From positions 14,462 through 78,461 of the forward strand of contig CAZLWA010000043.1 of the NCBI GenBank assembly GCA_964563165.1: a stretch of 64,000 bases of DNA. The letters are read 5' to 3'. The DNA comes from CAZLWA01 sp964563165 (GTDB taxonomy: Bacteria; CLD3; SB21). The notes beneath the pieces were generated by a model. The model searched no databases. It saw nothing but the letters and a program-made list of their open reading frames with translations, and was not told the origin of the DNA. Shown piece after piece: positions 15,915-23,330 of this stretch (its first letter is position 1; every line of letters begins with the position of its first letter). The position numbers and the translations under genes were made by a program.

Positions 15915-15943
15915 AATATCAAATTTTTCCAATCAAGAATCAA
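15915..15943 (-). promoter_or_regulatory. Weak candidate promoter before LPP20 member C
   Basis: On the minus strand, TTGATT (15938-15943) and GATATT (15915-15920) are separated by 17 nt, each matching 4/6 of the consensus, about 55 nt upstream of the member C start. It could give members C, B, A and the CHAT gene their own transcript. Confidence 0.3.
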
Positions 15944-16013
15944 GATATAAGGCTCGCAGTAAAGGGCGTGGTGCATCCTATGCCCTGATATGAAAAACTA
16001 TTCAACAACAAAA

Positions 16014-16589
16014 TTAGTTATCCGCGTTTGTTTTTTCCCATTTCGAGATGGCGCTGTCGAGGGCTTTGAGCGCTTCGTCCGCGCTGGCTTTGACGCCTTT
16101 GATCTTCTTTGCCGCGACGTCTTCCGTAACTTTTTTCTTAAATTCGTCAATGAGCGAATTCTTTTTCATTACAACTTTAGCGTAAATTTTAATGCGGTTG
16201 CCGTCAGCCTGGCCAAACGGCGGCCAATATTCTTCAATATGGGCTCCGCTTAACGTGACGTTGGTTACGCTTTGCGTGACTTCCTGAAAATATTCCTGCC
16301 GTGCGGTTTCGGAAACTTTTTCCGTCGAAGCTTCTTCCATAAAACTCGTCGTCAAACTTTTGATCTGGGTCTGAAGGGTCTCCGCAATGCGCTTGCGGCC
16401 GTCCAGATCGGCCTTGGCTTTGGCGCTGCGCTCATCCAGACCTTCTCCCAATCCCGCTACGACGATCGCATCTTCATAAATGCCGGACTTCGTAACCCAT
16501 TTCGGAGCGCCCGCAGACGACTTTCCGCCGCTGCAGCCGACAAGATACCCCAGCGGCAGCAGTAATAATAAGTTCATAAATAATTTCAT
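16014..16589 (-). CDS. LPP20-like lipoprotein (cluster member D)
   Basis: A 191-residue lipoprotein with lipobox LVGC (Cys19). One LPP20-like domain (about 27-150) runs PKWVTKSGIYEDAIVVAG, an A/K-rich helix (SAKAKADLDGRKRIAETL), LSGAHIEEYWPP and IYAKVVMKK. It ends in a helical tail (KGVKASADEALKALDSAISKWEK). It is a close paralogue of member E, collinear over nearly its whole length. It probably sits on the inner leaflet of the outer membrane or in the periplasm. A GAGG Shine-Dalgarno lies 7 nt before the ATG. No promoter fits in the 35 nt between the upstream terminator and this ribosome-binding site, so its transcription must depend on read-through or on a start inside the hairpin region. 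Confidence 0.8.
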   Translation of the reverse strand: MKLFMNLLLLLPLGYLVGCSGGKSSAGAPKWVTKSGIYEDAIVVAGLGEGLDERSAKAKADLDGRKRIAETLQTQIKSLTTSFMEEASTEKVSETARQEYFQEVTQSVTNVTLSGAHIEEYWPPFGQADGNRIKIYAKVVMKKNSLIDEFKKKVTEDVAAKKIKGVKASADEALKALDSAISKWEKTNADN

Positions 16590-16616
16590 AATCCATCCTC
16601 TGCCTGAAGTTCATTT

Positions 16617-16656
16617 AAAAAAAATAACCGTAGTCCCTGATTTCGGGACTACGGTT
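16617..16656 (-). terminator. Strong Rho-independent terminator between LPP20 members E and D
   Basis: On the minus strand, a perfect 11-bp stem (16645-16655 with 16627-16637; ACCGTAGTCCC and its complement, extended by one A-T) with a 7-nt loop is followed within 3 nt by eight T (16617-16624). It starts about 20 nt after the member E stop codon and ends about 30 nt before the member D start codon. It is the best-formed terminator in the window. Confidence 0.92.
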
Positions 16657-16675
16657 TCACATTTACCGGGATAAA

Positions 16676-17356
16676 CTAGTTATCATCTTTCTTCGTCTCA
16701 TCCTTCATGTCGTCTCCGCCGCCTTCGGTGGATTCATCAAGCGCACCGTTATTCGATTTCTTTTCCCATGCGCCAATAGCTTTGTCCAGTGATTTCAATG
16801 CGTCGTCGGCGGACATTTTCACGCCTTTGATCTTATCTTCCACAATGGCTTTCTGCATTTCTTTCTTATACATGTCTACGACGTTGGATTTTTTCAAGAT
16901 CATTTTGGCGTAAACATGATACTTGCCGTCTTTCCCTTTTTCCAAGGGTCTCAGCGGCCAATATTCTTCGGATTGCGATCCTTCGATGTATTTCTTGGTA
17001 ATGGCTTGCGTGATGCTTGACATGTAGTCTTGCGCAGCGCCCGTCGAACCTTCTGCGGTTGTGGTATTGGCTTCTTCATTGAAGGCCGTGGTCATGTTTT
17101 TAATCTCGGTTCCGAGGACTTGCGCGATCTTAACGCGGCCGTCCAGTTCCGCTTTGGTGATGGCATTTTCTTCTTTAAAGCCGTCACCGCTGCCTGCAGC
17201 CACGATCACATCCTCATACAGACCGGGTTTGTTGACCCACTCCGGCGGATCGTTTTTGCCTCTTTTTTTCTTTTTCGCCATGGCGTCATGATTAACCAAC
17301 GCGATCGCCAACAAGGCAATCATAGACAAGAAAAGGATTCTGCCTAACGTCTTCAT
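16676..17356 (-). CDS. Exported LPP20-like protein (cluster member E)
   Basis: A 226-residue protein with a signal peptide (about residues 1-27, ending DAMA) followed by a lysine run. The single LPP20-like domain (about 37-165) is collinear with member D: PEWVNKPGLYEDVIVAAG, ITKAELDGRVKIAQVL, IEGSQSEEYWPL, YHVYAKMILKK. The tail KGVKMSADDALKSLDKAIGAWEKK matches that of D, then an acidic end rich in Asp, Glu and Gly is added. Unlike D it has no lipobox, so it is probably soluble in the periplasm. AGGAGA lies 7 nt before the ATG, and a good promoter lies about 100 nt upstream. It is the first gene of the cluster and is followed by a strong terminator, so it may be made in excess over the rest. 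Function unknown. Confidence 0.78.
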   Translation of the reverse strand: MKTLGRILFLSMIALLAIALVNHDAMAKKKKRGKNDPPEWVNKPGLYEDVIVAAGSGDGFKEENAITKAELDGRVKIAQVLGTEIKNMTTAFNEEANTTTAEGSTGAAQDYMSSITQAITKKYIEGSQSEEYWPLRPLEKGKDGKYHVYAKMILKKSNVVDMYKKEMQKAIVEDKIKGVKMSADDALKSLDKAIGAWEKKSNNGALDESTEGGGDDMKDETKKDDN

Positions 17357-17394
17357 ACCGTTCTCCTAGTTAGTGTTAAATAAATAGTGACCTG

Positions 17395-17411
17395 AGAGTT
17401 AGCTTAACTCT
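17395..17411. promoter_or_regulatory. Short palindrome in the member E leader
   Basis: AGAGTTA (17395-17401) and TAACTCT (17405-17411) form a perfect 7-bp inverted repeat with a 3-nt centre. It lies about 40 nt upstream of the member E start codon, inside the predicted 5' leader. It could be an RNA hairpin or a protein-binding site. Confidence 0.35.
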
Positions 17412-17461
17412 TTAATTGATTAGAAAATTTTGAGGCAAATGGATATTCCGAAAAGCTGTTA

Positions 17462-17490
17462 AATTTATTTAAGAATGCCTGTAAAGTCAA
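17462..17490 (-). promoter_or_regulatory. Candidate sigma-70 promoter of the LPP20 cluster
   Basis: On the minus strand, TTGACT (17485-17490; 5/6) and TAAATT (17462-17467; 4/6) are spaced by 17 nt. The predicted leader before member E is about 100 nt long. Confidence 0.5.
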
Positions 17491-17571
17491 GTTCAAATTC
17501 GTGAATTCATAGAACCGTCAAGCAGAATGAATATGCCGTAGGCGGGAAAGGTAAACGGGATTTGTCCGGAT

Positions 17572-18576
17572 TCAGGCCCGCCGCACAAAACCCATAACGA
17601 ACGATTCTTCTTTTTTGCTTTTCAGAACTTTCTGTGTGTGATCCGCGTCTTCTTTGTCGACGATCAAGATCATTCCGACGCCTAAGTTAAACGTCTCAAT
17701 CATATCGTCGTACGGAACATTGCCAAGGCGCTGGATCAACTCGAAAACGGGCGGGGTTTCCCACGAAGACCAATCCAGGTTTAGTTTAAGTCGTTTCGGG
17801 ATCACGCGCATCGTATTTTCGATAATGCCGCCGCCGGTGATGTGGGCAATGCCTTTGACGTCAATTTTTTCCATCACGGCAGAGACCGGCTTCAAATAGG
17901 ACCTGTGGATTCTCAGAAGTTCCTCGCCCACGGTGCTGCGTAATTCATCCACATAGGCGTCGAGTTTTAATTTTTCCAATAAGACTTTTCTCGCCAGTGA
18001 ATACCCGTTGGTGTGGAGGCCGGAGGCATGGAGCCCGATCAGGACGTCGCCGTTTTTAATCCGCGATCCGGTTATCCGGTACTCTTTCTCGACGACTCCG
18101 ACGATCGCGCCCGCCATATCGTATTCGCCGTCCGCATAAAATCCCGGCATCTGCGCCGTCTCGCCACCGATCAGGGCGCAGCCGTTATTTTTACAACCGC
18201 GCGTCAAGCCGGACATGATTTCAGGTATCACCCGGTTATCAATTTTCCCGGAACTGAAATAGTCCAGAAAGAAAAGAGGTTTCGCGCCGCAGGCGAGAAT
18301 ATCGTTGACGCAGTGATTGACCAGGTCTTCTCCGACGGTGTTGTGGATGTTCATCATCATCGCTATTTTCAATTTCGTTCCGACGCCGTCCATACTGGAG
18401 ACCAGCACCGGCTTCTTAAAATCCTTTTTCGCCAACTCGTAGAATCCCCCGAATAAACCAATCTCCGAAAGCACATTTTTATTGTGCGTTTTCCGCACCA
18501 TTTTCTTAATTCGGTCTTTCACGGCATTGCTCCCGGCTATATCCACGCCGGAATCTTTGTAGGTCACAGGTCGCAA
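17572..18576 (-). CDS. purM: Phosphoribosylformylglycinamidine cyclo-ligase (AIR synthetase)
   Basis: It catalyses the fifth step of purine synthesis, closing FGAM to aminoimidazole ribotide with ATP. Family motifs are TYKDSGVDI near the N-terminus, SMDGVGTKLKIA, HCVNDILACGAKPLFFLDY, GGETAQMPG and HITGGGI. I start at TTG 18576 (334 residues) because GAGGAG lies 6 nt upstream and the protein then begins just before the conserved TYKDSGVD; a longer frame from 18624 would add 16 unconserved residues and overlap the preceding gene. Mature length fits the family (about 340). It begins 31 nt after the T9SS-tailed protein gene. PurD is elsewhere in the window (34.2 kb), so the purine genes are scattered. 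Confidence 0.95.
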   Translation of the reverse strand: MRPVTYKDSGVDIAGSNAVKDRIKKMVRKTHNKNVLSEIGLFGGFYELAKKDFKKPVLVSSMDGVGTKLKIAMMMNIHNTVGEDLVNHCVNDILACGAKPLFFLDYFSSGKIDNRVIPEIMSGLTRGCKNNGCALIGGETAQMPGFYADGEYDMAGAIVGVVEKEYRITGSRIKNGDVLIGLHASGLHTNGYSLARKVLLEKLKLDAYVDELRSTVGEELLRIHRSYLKPVSAVMEKIDVKGIAHITGGGIIENTMRVIPKRLKLNLDWSSWETPPVFELIQRLGNVPYDDMIETFNLGVGMILIVDKEDADHTQKVLKSKKEESFVMGFVRRA

Positions 18577-18607
18577 CGACTTCTCCTCACATTTGAATTC
18601 AACGAAA

Positions 18608-21600
18608 TTATTTGGTGACCGCAATTTTAATGGTGCGGGAAATTTTCTTTCCGCTTATGCCGGTCGCATTGATTTTAGCGAAATAAACACCGCTCTGAAT
18701 ATGCTGCAAGTTCCAGCTCACCTCATTATCCGTCTGCGCTATGCCGCTTCCGGCGAGGGTTTTCACCAAATCGCCCGCCAGATCGTAAATATGGATTTTT
18801 ACGGCGGCGGATTCGGTCAAAAAATACCGGATCGTCGTGACGCCGCCGTGAGCCGGGTTGGGATAATTGTACGCACTGGATTTCGGAATCAAGTCGCCGC
18901 CCGCCGGCGTCAAAACATTTTTTTCTTTCGTTAAAGAGCTGTTCGACGCATCGTGCAAATATTTTTCCCATTTGATATGGGCGGCGTCATAAGCTGCGGA
19001 ACCATTCCACACGTAAATAAACCCGTCTTCGCTCGTGGCGGCTATTTCCAGCATGCCATTCTTGTCTATGTCAAGCAAGGCCGGGGTCGAAAAAACCGGT
19101 TTTCCCGTTGCCAATGGAAATCCGGGTATGAGCTGCGCTGCCCTGTCATACGCATAAACGTTACCGTTCGGCGCTGCGACGATCAGGTCCTCTTTGCCGT
19201 CGCCGGTGATGTCGCCGATCAAAACGGATGAAGAAATTTTTCCCACCGGATGAGCCGCATCGATGGTAATGGGAAAATTGGTAACCAACGTTCCATTGTG
19301 ATTGTACGCATAAATTTTATTATCGCCTCCGAAGACGATCTCTAGGTAGCCGTCGCCGTCAATATCGGCAAGGCTCGGGGAGGAGATTATATTTTCGATC
19401 AACGCGGCCGGAAAACCGGCGGGATGGGTTAGGTAAGCCGCGATTTGATTTTCCGATACGTTCACGGCCGTCCGTTGTCCGTTTTGTAAAATTTCGCCCG
19501 TTGCAAGCGCGGTTCTTTGTGAGGAAGAGAGTATTTCCAAAGACGAAAAAATGAAGGCAGTTAGGTTAAGGACACCGATCTGATTTTTGGTCTTGATCAT
19601 GACCGAATCGCGATTCCAAAGCGAAAGGCTGAGAACTTCATCGGCCACATCTTTTGAATTGATTAAAGCTCCCGCTGAGTCCAATGCAGAAATTTTGCCG
19701 TTCTTATTTCCGAAGATGATCAGCCCGGATTCGGTGATGACGGGTGTGGTCGTGATAGCTGCGCCGGAATTATAAGTGAACAACGTGTCTGCGAGTCCGT
19801 CCAAATTCAGATCCACGGCTTTCCACGCGTACAGAATTCCGTCATTCGAACCGGCGATCACGTCCAGTTTACCGTCATTATCCAGATCCGCCAATGCGGG
19901 CGACGTGAGAATCGAATCCGTGGTCTGTGCAAATAATGCAGCCGGCAGCCGGGTCGAATCGCCGCCGAGCCCCTGAAAAACCTTGGAAAAATTATTTGAA
20001 ATGACCTTTTCTCCGTCATGCTGCCACGCGTAGATCTTTCCGTCCTGACCGGCAGCCATCACTTCGTTCCTGGTATCCCCGAAAATGTCGCCGAAGGTCA
20101 GTGAATTGGTTCCGAATGCCGTTCCTGTAAATTGCGGAAAACCTTTATGACTCGTCGACGATCGTATATTGAAATTCATGACTGGCTGTATCGCACTTAT
20201 TTGCGTAATATTGACTCCGGAATTCGACCGGTCATTGGCCAAAGAATTTGGAACGGAAACCGGTGTGAAGAAAACAGAATCCGCGTTGGAATTATAAAAT
20301 TTGAACCCTTCGTTGCCGTTATAAAAAAAGTCAAAACGGTCGCCCGATCCTACGGCGGTACCGAAAATATCCGAGACGCCGAACCCGATATCCTGTGCGC
20401 CGGAGCCTTCGACCAGCCGTACGCCGCGGCGGTGAATATCATTGTTAACCGCATTGGACGGTAAATTCTGAGCGATGATATTTTCATCGATATGCCAGAT
20501 CAAGAGCCCCGAGCCGGGCAGCGCATTGTCGTACTCGTCGATCTTAGTGATCACTTTTGTATCCACGGAACGCTCTACGCCCGCGAAATAAACGGTGTCA
20601 TAAAAAACATTATTTTGGGAATCAAAGACCGTGTCAATGCGCAAAATAACTTCGCCTGAAAGATTATTAGGAACGACGTCGCGTTGTTTATTTTCAATCA
20701 AAAAATATTCTGACGCGTTGATCGGAACTTTCAGAATCGTGTTTTTCCCGGCAATTTTTTTCGGCAGTAAATTAAAATTAATTGAATCGTGTAGGATGAC
20801 GGGATGGGCCCACCCCATAAAAATTTTTGTCCACGGATCGGGTTCCGCCGGAATCAGTCCGTCGCCGTTGACGGCCCCTTGATCTTCCAAACCGAACACG
20901 CCGATCGCCGGATGACCGTTGGCCGTATTGAAAAGATCCGGCATGCCGATCTGACTGCCGAAATTCGAAATCAGGATCCCTGCAAGCCCGACTTCTCTGA
21001 AGATATCCACACCCAAGATCGGATCGGTAAAAAACTGGCTTTCCGTTTCCGGGACCACGACGCCGTTCGGAATGAAAAAGGAATTCGCATTGACCGCGAC
21101 TCCGGTAAAGCCGTCACCGTAGCGCTTTTGCAACAGTGCGGTTGAAACAAAGCGCGAAGACAGGTCATTCGGCGTATTATCCTGCAAACTGAAATCCTGT
21201 CCGACGCCGGCGTGAAAAATGACCACGTAATCGTATTGGGAGAAATCTATGGTATCCGTTTGGTCTGCTTTGGTTACGGCGTCGTTGAAAAATTCAGCCA
21301 GGCGGATATCGCGCGCGTCGGACGATCCCAGCACGCCGTAGTAGTTCATGAATTTATCCAGCGTGTAGGCGGCGGTGTCGGCGTCGGGTTTGACCGTAGC
21401 CGTGATCAGGAGGCTTGAATCCGATACGTCGAGAAAATAATTTTTCATCGCGAGCAGCTGGTCTTCAAAATAGCGTTTGGTATGGGGCGGTGGATCGATC
21501 GTCCGTTCGCTTTGTAAATTGCCGAGATCAAAATGACCATTGCCAGTCGTGCTCGCCTGGTCGGGGTTTTCCAACCTAAATCGCACGCGCAAGGCGAGGA

Positions 21601-21763
21601 CCCTCGCAATGGTCGGTACGCCCTGTGCGCCGGCCGCCTTCAGGTTAGCGCCATTTCTCTGCTGAATTTTTCCCAACGTTTTTTGCGGAGCGTGCTGTGC
21701 CTGAATGATTGGAAAGGGCGCAAGGTATAGAACAAAAGATAGAAACAAGGAAACGGTTTTCAT
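18608..21763 (-). CDS. T9SS-exported M6-peptidase-like protein with FG-GAP repeats, probably catalytically dead
   Basis: A 1051-residue exported protein. A signal peptide (cleavage near IIQAQ, residue 23) precedes a domain (about 50-450) with the layout of M6 / immune-inhibitor-A metallopeptidases: DYVVIFHAG, GVDIFREVGL, MPDLF, MGWAHP, YFLIENKQR and LLIWHIDE. The zinc site that should read HEFGH is SNFGS (about 266-270), so both His and the Glu are absent. Four or more FG-GAP/VCBS-type repeats follow (DLDNDGKLDV, DIDGDGYLEIV, DITGDGKEDL, DIDKNGMLEI). The end is a type A sorting domain (NYPNPAHGG, YDLAGDLVKTL, SGVYFAKI). Start chosen at Met 21763; Met 21769 is equally possible. It follows porV after a terminator. 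Confidence 0.85.
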   Translation of the reverse strand: MKTVSLFLSFVLYLAPFPIIQAQHAPQKTLGKIQQRNGANLKAAGAQGVPTIARVLALRVRFRLENPDQASTTGNGHFDLGNLQSERTIDPPPHTKRYFEDQLLAMKNYFLDVSDSSLLITATVKPDADTAAYTLDKFMNYYGVLGSSDARDIRLAEFFNDAVTKADQTDTIDFSQYDYVVIFHAGVGQDFSLQDNTPNDLSSRFVSTALLQKRYGDGFTGVAVNANSFFIPNGVVVPETESQFFTDPILGVDIFREVGLAGILISNFGSQIGMPDLFNTANGHPAIGVFGLEDQGAVNGDGLIPAEPDPWTKIFMGWAHPVILHDSINFNLLPKKIAGKNTILKVPINASEYFLIENKQRDVVPNNLSGEVILRIDTVFDSQNNVFYDTVYFAGVERSVDTKVITKIDEYDNALPGSGLLIWHIDENIIAQNLPSNAVNNDIHRRGVRLVEGSGAQDIGFGVSDIFGTAVGSGDRFDFFYNGNEGFKFYNSNADSVFFTPVSVPNSLANDRSNSGVNITQISAIQPVMNFNIRSSTSHKGFPQFTGTAFGTNSLTFGDIFGDTRNEVMAAGQDGKIYAWQHDGEKVISNNFSKVFQGLGGDSTRLPAALFAQTTDSILTSPALADLDNDGKLDVIAGSNDGILYAWKAVDLNLDGLADTLFTYNSGAAITTTPVITESGLIIFGNKNGKISALDSAGALINSKDVADEVLSLSLWNRDSVMIKTKNQIGVLNLTAFIFSSLEILSSSQRTALATGEILQNGQRTAVNVSENQIAAYLTHPAGFPAALIENIISSPSLADIDGDGYLEIVFGGDNKIYAYNHNGTLVTNFPITIDAAHPVGKISSSVLIGDITGDGKEDLIVAAPNGNVYAYDRAAQLIPGFPLATGKPVFSTPALLDIDKNGMLEIAATSEDGFIYVWNGSAAYDAAHIKWEKYLHDASNSSLTKEKNVLTPAGGDLIPKSSAYNYPNPAHGGVTTIRYFLTESAAVKIHIYDLAGDLVKTLAGSGIAQTDNEVSWNLQHIQSGVYFAKINATGISGKKISRTIKIAVTK

Positions 21764-21781
21764 GATCATTTTGTGTTGGAT

Positions 21782-21826
21782 AAAAAAAAACCGAATCAAC
21801 TCCGATGCTCACGAATTGATCCGGTT
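21782..21826 (-). terminator. Rho-independent terminator after the PorV-like gene
   Basis: On the minus strand, AACCGGATCAA (21816-21826) pairs with TTGATTCGGTT (21789-21799) at 10 of 11 positions, and a run of nine T (21782-21790) overlaps the stem end. It sits 20 nt after the porV stop and about 20 nt before the start of the T9SS-tailed gene. Confidence 0.8.
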
Positions 21827-21846
21827 GAGTCTTGAGAAAAAGGGCG

Positions 21847-22944
21847 TCAGAAATTCAAACCGATGCTGTAAAATTGCGAACCGTCGCGCGGATTGAACTG
21901 GCTCCCCAATCCTTTCGTATACGCAAAATCTATCTTAAAAACGGAGTACTTGATTCCTGCCCCGAACGTAAGATTATAGAGTTTGCCTGCTAAATCCAAC
22001 GAGGCGCCCGAGCGCAGCGCCAGGAAATCGGAATAAGAATATTCCGCGCCCAAATTGTGCCCCAGCCGGTGCCAGCCGTTATTTCCCCACGTGCTGATGA
22101 TTGCGGAATGGGAAAGATGACCGAGATCGAGAAGCGGATCGGAAGTTTTCGACCGTCCGCGTACGATCTGACGATTGATCTCGTAGGCAACTACTACGGT
22201 ATTGAATTCAGATTTATACACCGGATACGAAACTCCGAAACGCAAATTCGTCGGAAGCGGATCGGCTTGCGCATCGTCGATATAGGCTATTTTCGGGCCG
22301 ATATTGGCCAAGCTGGCGCCGAAGGTCAGGTCTTTCACTAAGAAATTTCTCTTCATCACCCCGATATCGATGGCCACGGAACTTCCCGTTCCTTTCTGTG
22401 TCTCACTCGTATTGCCGGTCCTGTTGGAAAGGCGGCTGTAGATGTATTTGAGATTGCCGCCGACCCCCAGATCTTCGCTGAGTTTCGTGGCATAGGTTAA
22501 GCCGAAAGACAGATCGAAACTGCTTACGGTACCTAAGTAAACGGCCTGTTCATCTGTGATATCCTGATCGCCTAAATTGAAAAAAGTGAAATTCGCTCCC
22601 ACAACACCAACGTCCGGCACATACCATGTGAACGATCCGTAATCATAGAACAGATCGTTGAGCTTGAATTGCGGCAGCCAATTCACGTGCATGAACTGTA
22701 AATCGCGAGGATGCTGTTCATCCTGAATGAATCCCAACGCACCGGGGTTCCAATAAATGGCATTGGCGTCTTTGACGGTGGACACACCGGTTTCGCCCAT
22801 GCCGTTATGGCGGGCACCGGGGGGAATTAAAAGAAACAAGACGCCGGCTTCGCTGGTTTGTGCAAGAACCGGCAGCGACGGCATCGTAAATGCCAGGCAA
22901 AAGACAAATCCGATATATTTTATTTTCAATGTAGTGTGCATCAT
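21847..22944 (-). CDS. PorV-like outer-membrane barrel (PorV/PorQ family)
   Basis: A 365-residue protein with a signal peptide ending near PVLAQ. The mature N-terminus has the family pattern FLLIPPGARHNGMGETGVSTVKDANAIYWNPGAL, after which alternating amphipathic beta strands continue to a C-terminal aromatic residue (GLNF), as in outer-membrane barrels. PorV carries T9SS substrates from the translocon to the attachment complex. That fits its position immediately upstream of a gene with a type A sorting tail. I start at ATG 22944 because AGAGG lies 6 nt upstream; a longer frame lacks support and would spoil the signal peptide. Two good promoters lie upstream, and a terminator follows. Confidence 0.87.
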   Translation of the reverse strand: MMHTTLKIKYIGFVFCLAFTMPSLPVLAQTSEAGVLFLLIPPGARHNGMGETGVSTVKDANAIYWNPGALGFIQDEQHPRDLQFMHVNWLPQFKLNDLFYDYGSFTWYVPDVGVVGANFTFFNLGDQDITDEQAVYLGTVSSFDLSFGLTYATKLSEDLGVGGNLKYIYSRLSNRTGNTSETQKGTGSSVAIDIGVMKRNFLVKDLTFGASLANIGPKIAYIDDAQADPLPTNLRFGVSYPVYKSEFNTVVVAYEINRQIVRGRSKTSDPLLDLGHLSHSAIISTWGNNGWHRLGHNLGAEYSYSDFLALRSGASLDLAGKLYNLTFGAGIKYSVFKIDFAYTKGLGSQFNPRDGSQFYSIGLNF

Positions 22945-23040
22945 AGTCAACCTCTCAATCCTGTAAAAAAAATTACATGAACATAAACGGCGATAGTCTA
23001 ACAATATTCTCTCGTTCTTCTCCTTTTGCAATTTTTTTTA

Positions 23041-23069
23041 AGTATAAAGAATTCCGCCATTCATAGCAA
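23041..23069 (-). promoter_or_regulatory. Candidate proximal promoter of porV
   Basis: On the minus strand, TTGCTA (23064-23069) and TATACT (23041-23046) are separated by 17 nt. The leader to the porV ATG would be about 90 nt. Confidence 0.5.
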
Positions 23070-23178
23070 GTTGAATTTTGTACAAAAACGGAGCCGGAAT
23101 TTTTAATCAGTAATTTCTCGAAAAATATTTTATACAGCTTCTCGTAACAAATTTCTGATAAAATCTCCTGGAGGATTC

Positions 23179-23253
23179 ATGGGGTACTGGGTTATAGGCA
23201 AACTAATATATGAAAACAAAACGGCAGTGTCAAGAAATTCGTTCGAGCAGTAA
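23179..23253 (+). CDS. Possible 24-residue peptide upstream of pyrB
   Basis: ATG at 23179 is preceded by GGAGG at 4-nt spacing and opens a 24-codon frame (starting MGYWVIGK) that ends in TAA at 23253. A leader peptide upstream of an aspartate carbamoyltransferase gene would recall the attenuator of enterobacterial pyrBI. However, the best pyrB promoter lies downstream of this ORF, the porV promoter overlaps it on the other strand, and no terminator hairpin follows. Chance occurrence is quite possible. Confidence 0.2.
   Translation: MGYWVIGKLIYENKTAVSRNSFEQ
23205..23233 (-). promoter_or_regulatory. Consensus sigma-70 promoter directed at porV
   Basis: On the minus strand, a perfect TTGACA (23228-23233) and TATATT (23205-23210; 5/6) are 17 nt apart. 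It is one of the two closest matches to the consensus in the window. The leader would be about 255 nt long. Confidence 0.65.
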
Positions 23254-23259
23254 AATGAC

Positions 23260-23288
23260 TTGATAAAGATTGGCATAAATAATACATT
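23260..23288 (+). promoter_or_regulatory. Candidate promoter of pyrB
   Basis: TTGATA (23260-23265; 5/6) and TACATT (23283-23288; 4/6) with a 17-nt spacer place the start about 36 nt upstream of the pyrB ATG. Confidence 0.5.
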
Positions 23289-23330
23289 CTCGAAACTTTG
23301 CATGTAAGATCATTTTCATTTGGATAAGGA

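Larger units (their letters stand above)
22945..23330. other. Divergent porV/pyrB control region
   Basis: These 386 bases hold two candidate promoters for porV (- strand), one for pyrB (+ strand) and a 24-codon ORF with a good ribosome-binding site (23179-23253). I see no RNA gene, terminator-like attenuator or known riboswitch. The back-to-back promoters at 23205-23233 (-) and 23260-23288 (+) are only 26 nt apart, so regulators bound there could affect both genes. Confidence 0.6.

Noticed and set aside
9657..17356. Flagellar gene cluster
   Set aside because: LPP20-type domains alone suggested it, but no flagellin, hook, ring or motor gene is present.
18577..18624. Longer N-terminus of PurM
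   Set aside because: It overlaps the preceding gene and lacks conservation; TTG 18576 has GAGGAG 6 nt upstream.
22945..23330. PyrR-type or terminator-based attenuator before pyrB
   Set aside because: No terminator hairpin with a T-run lies between the promoter and pyrB.
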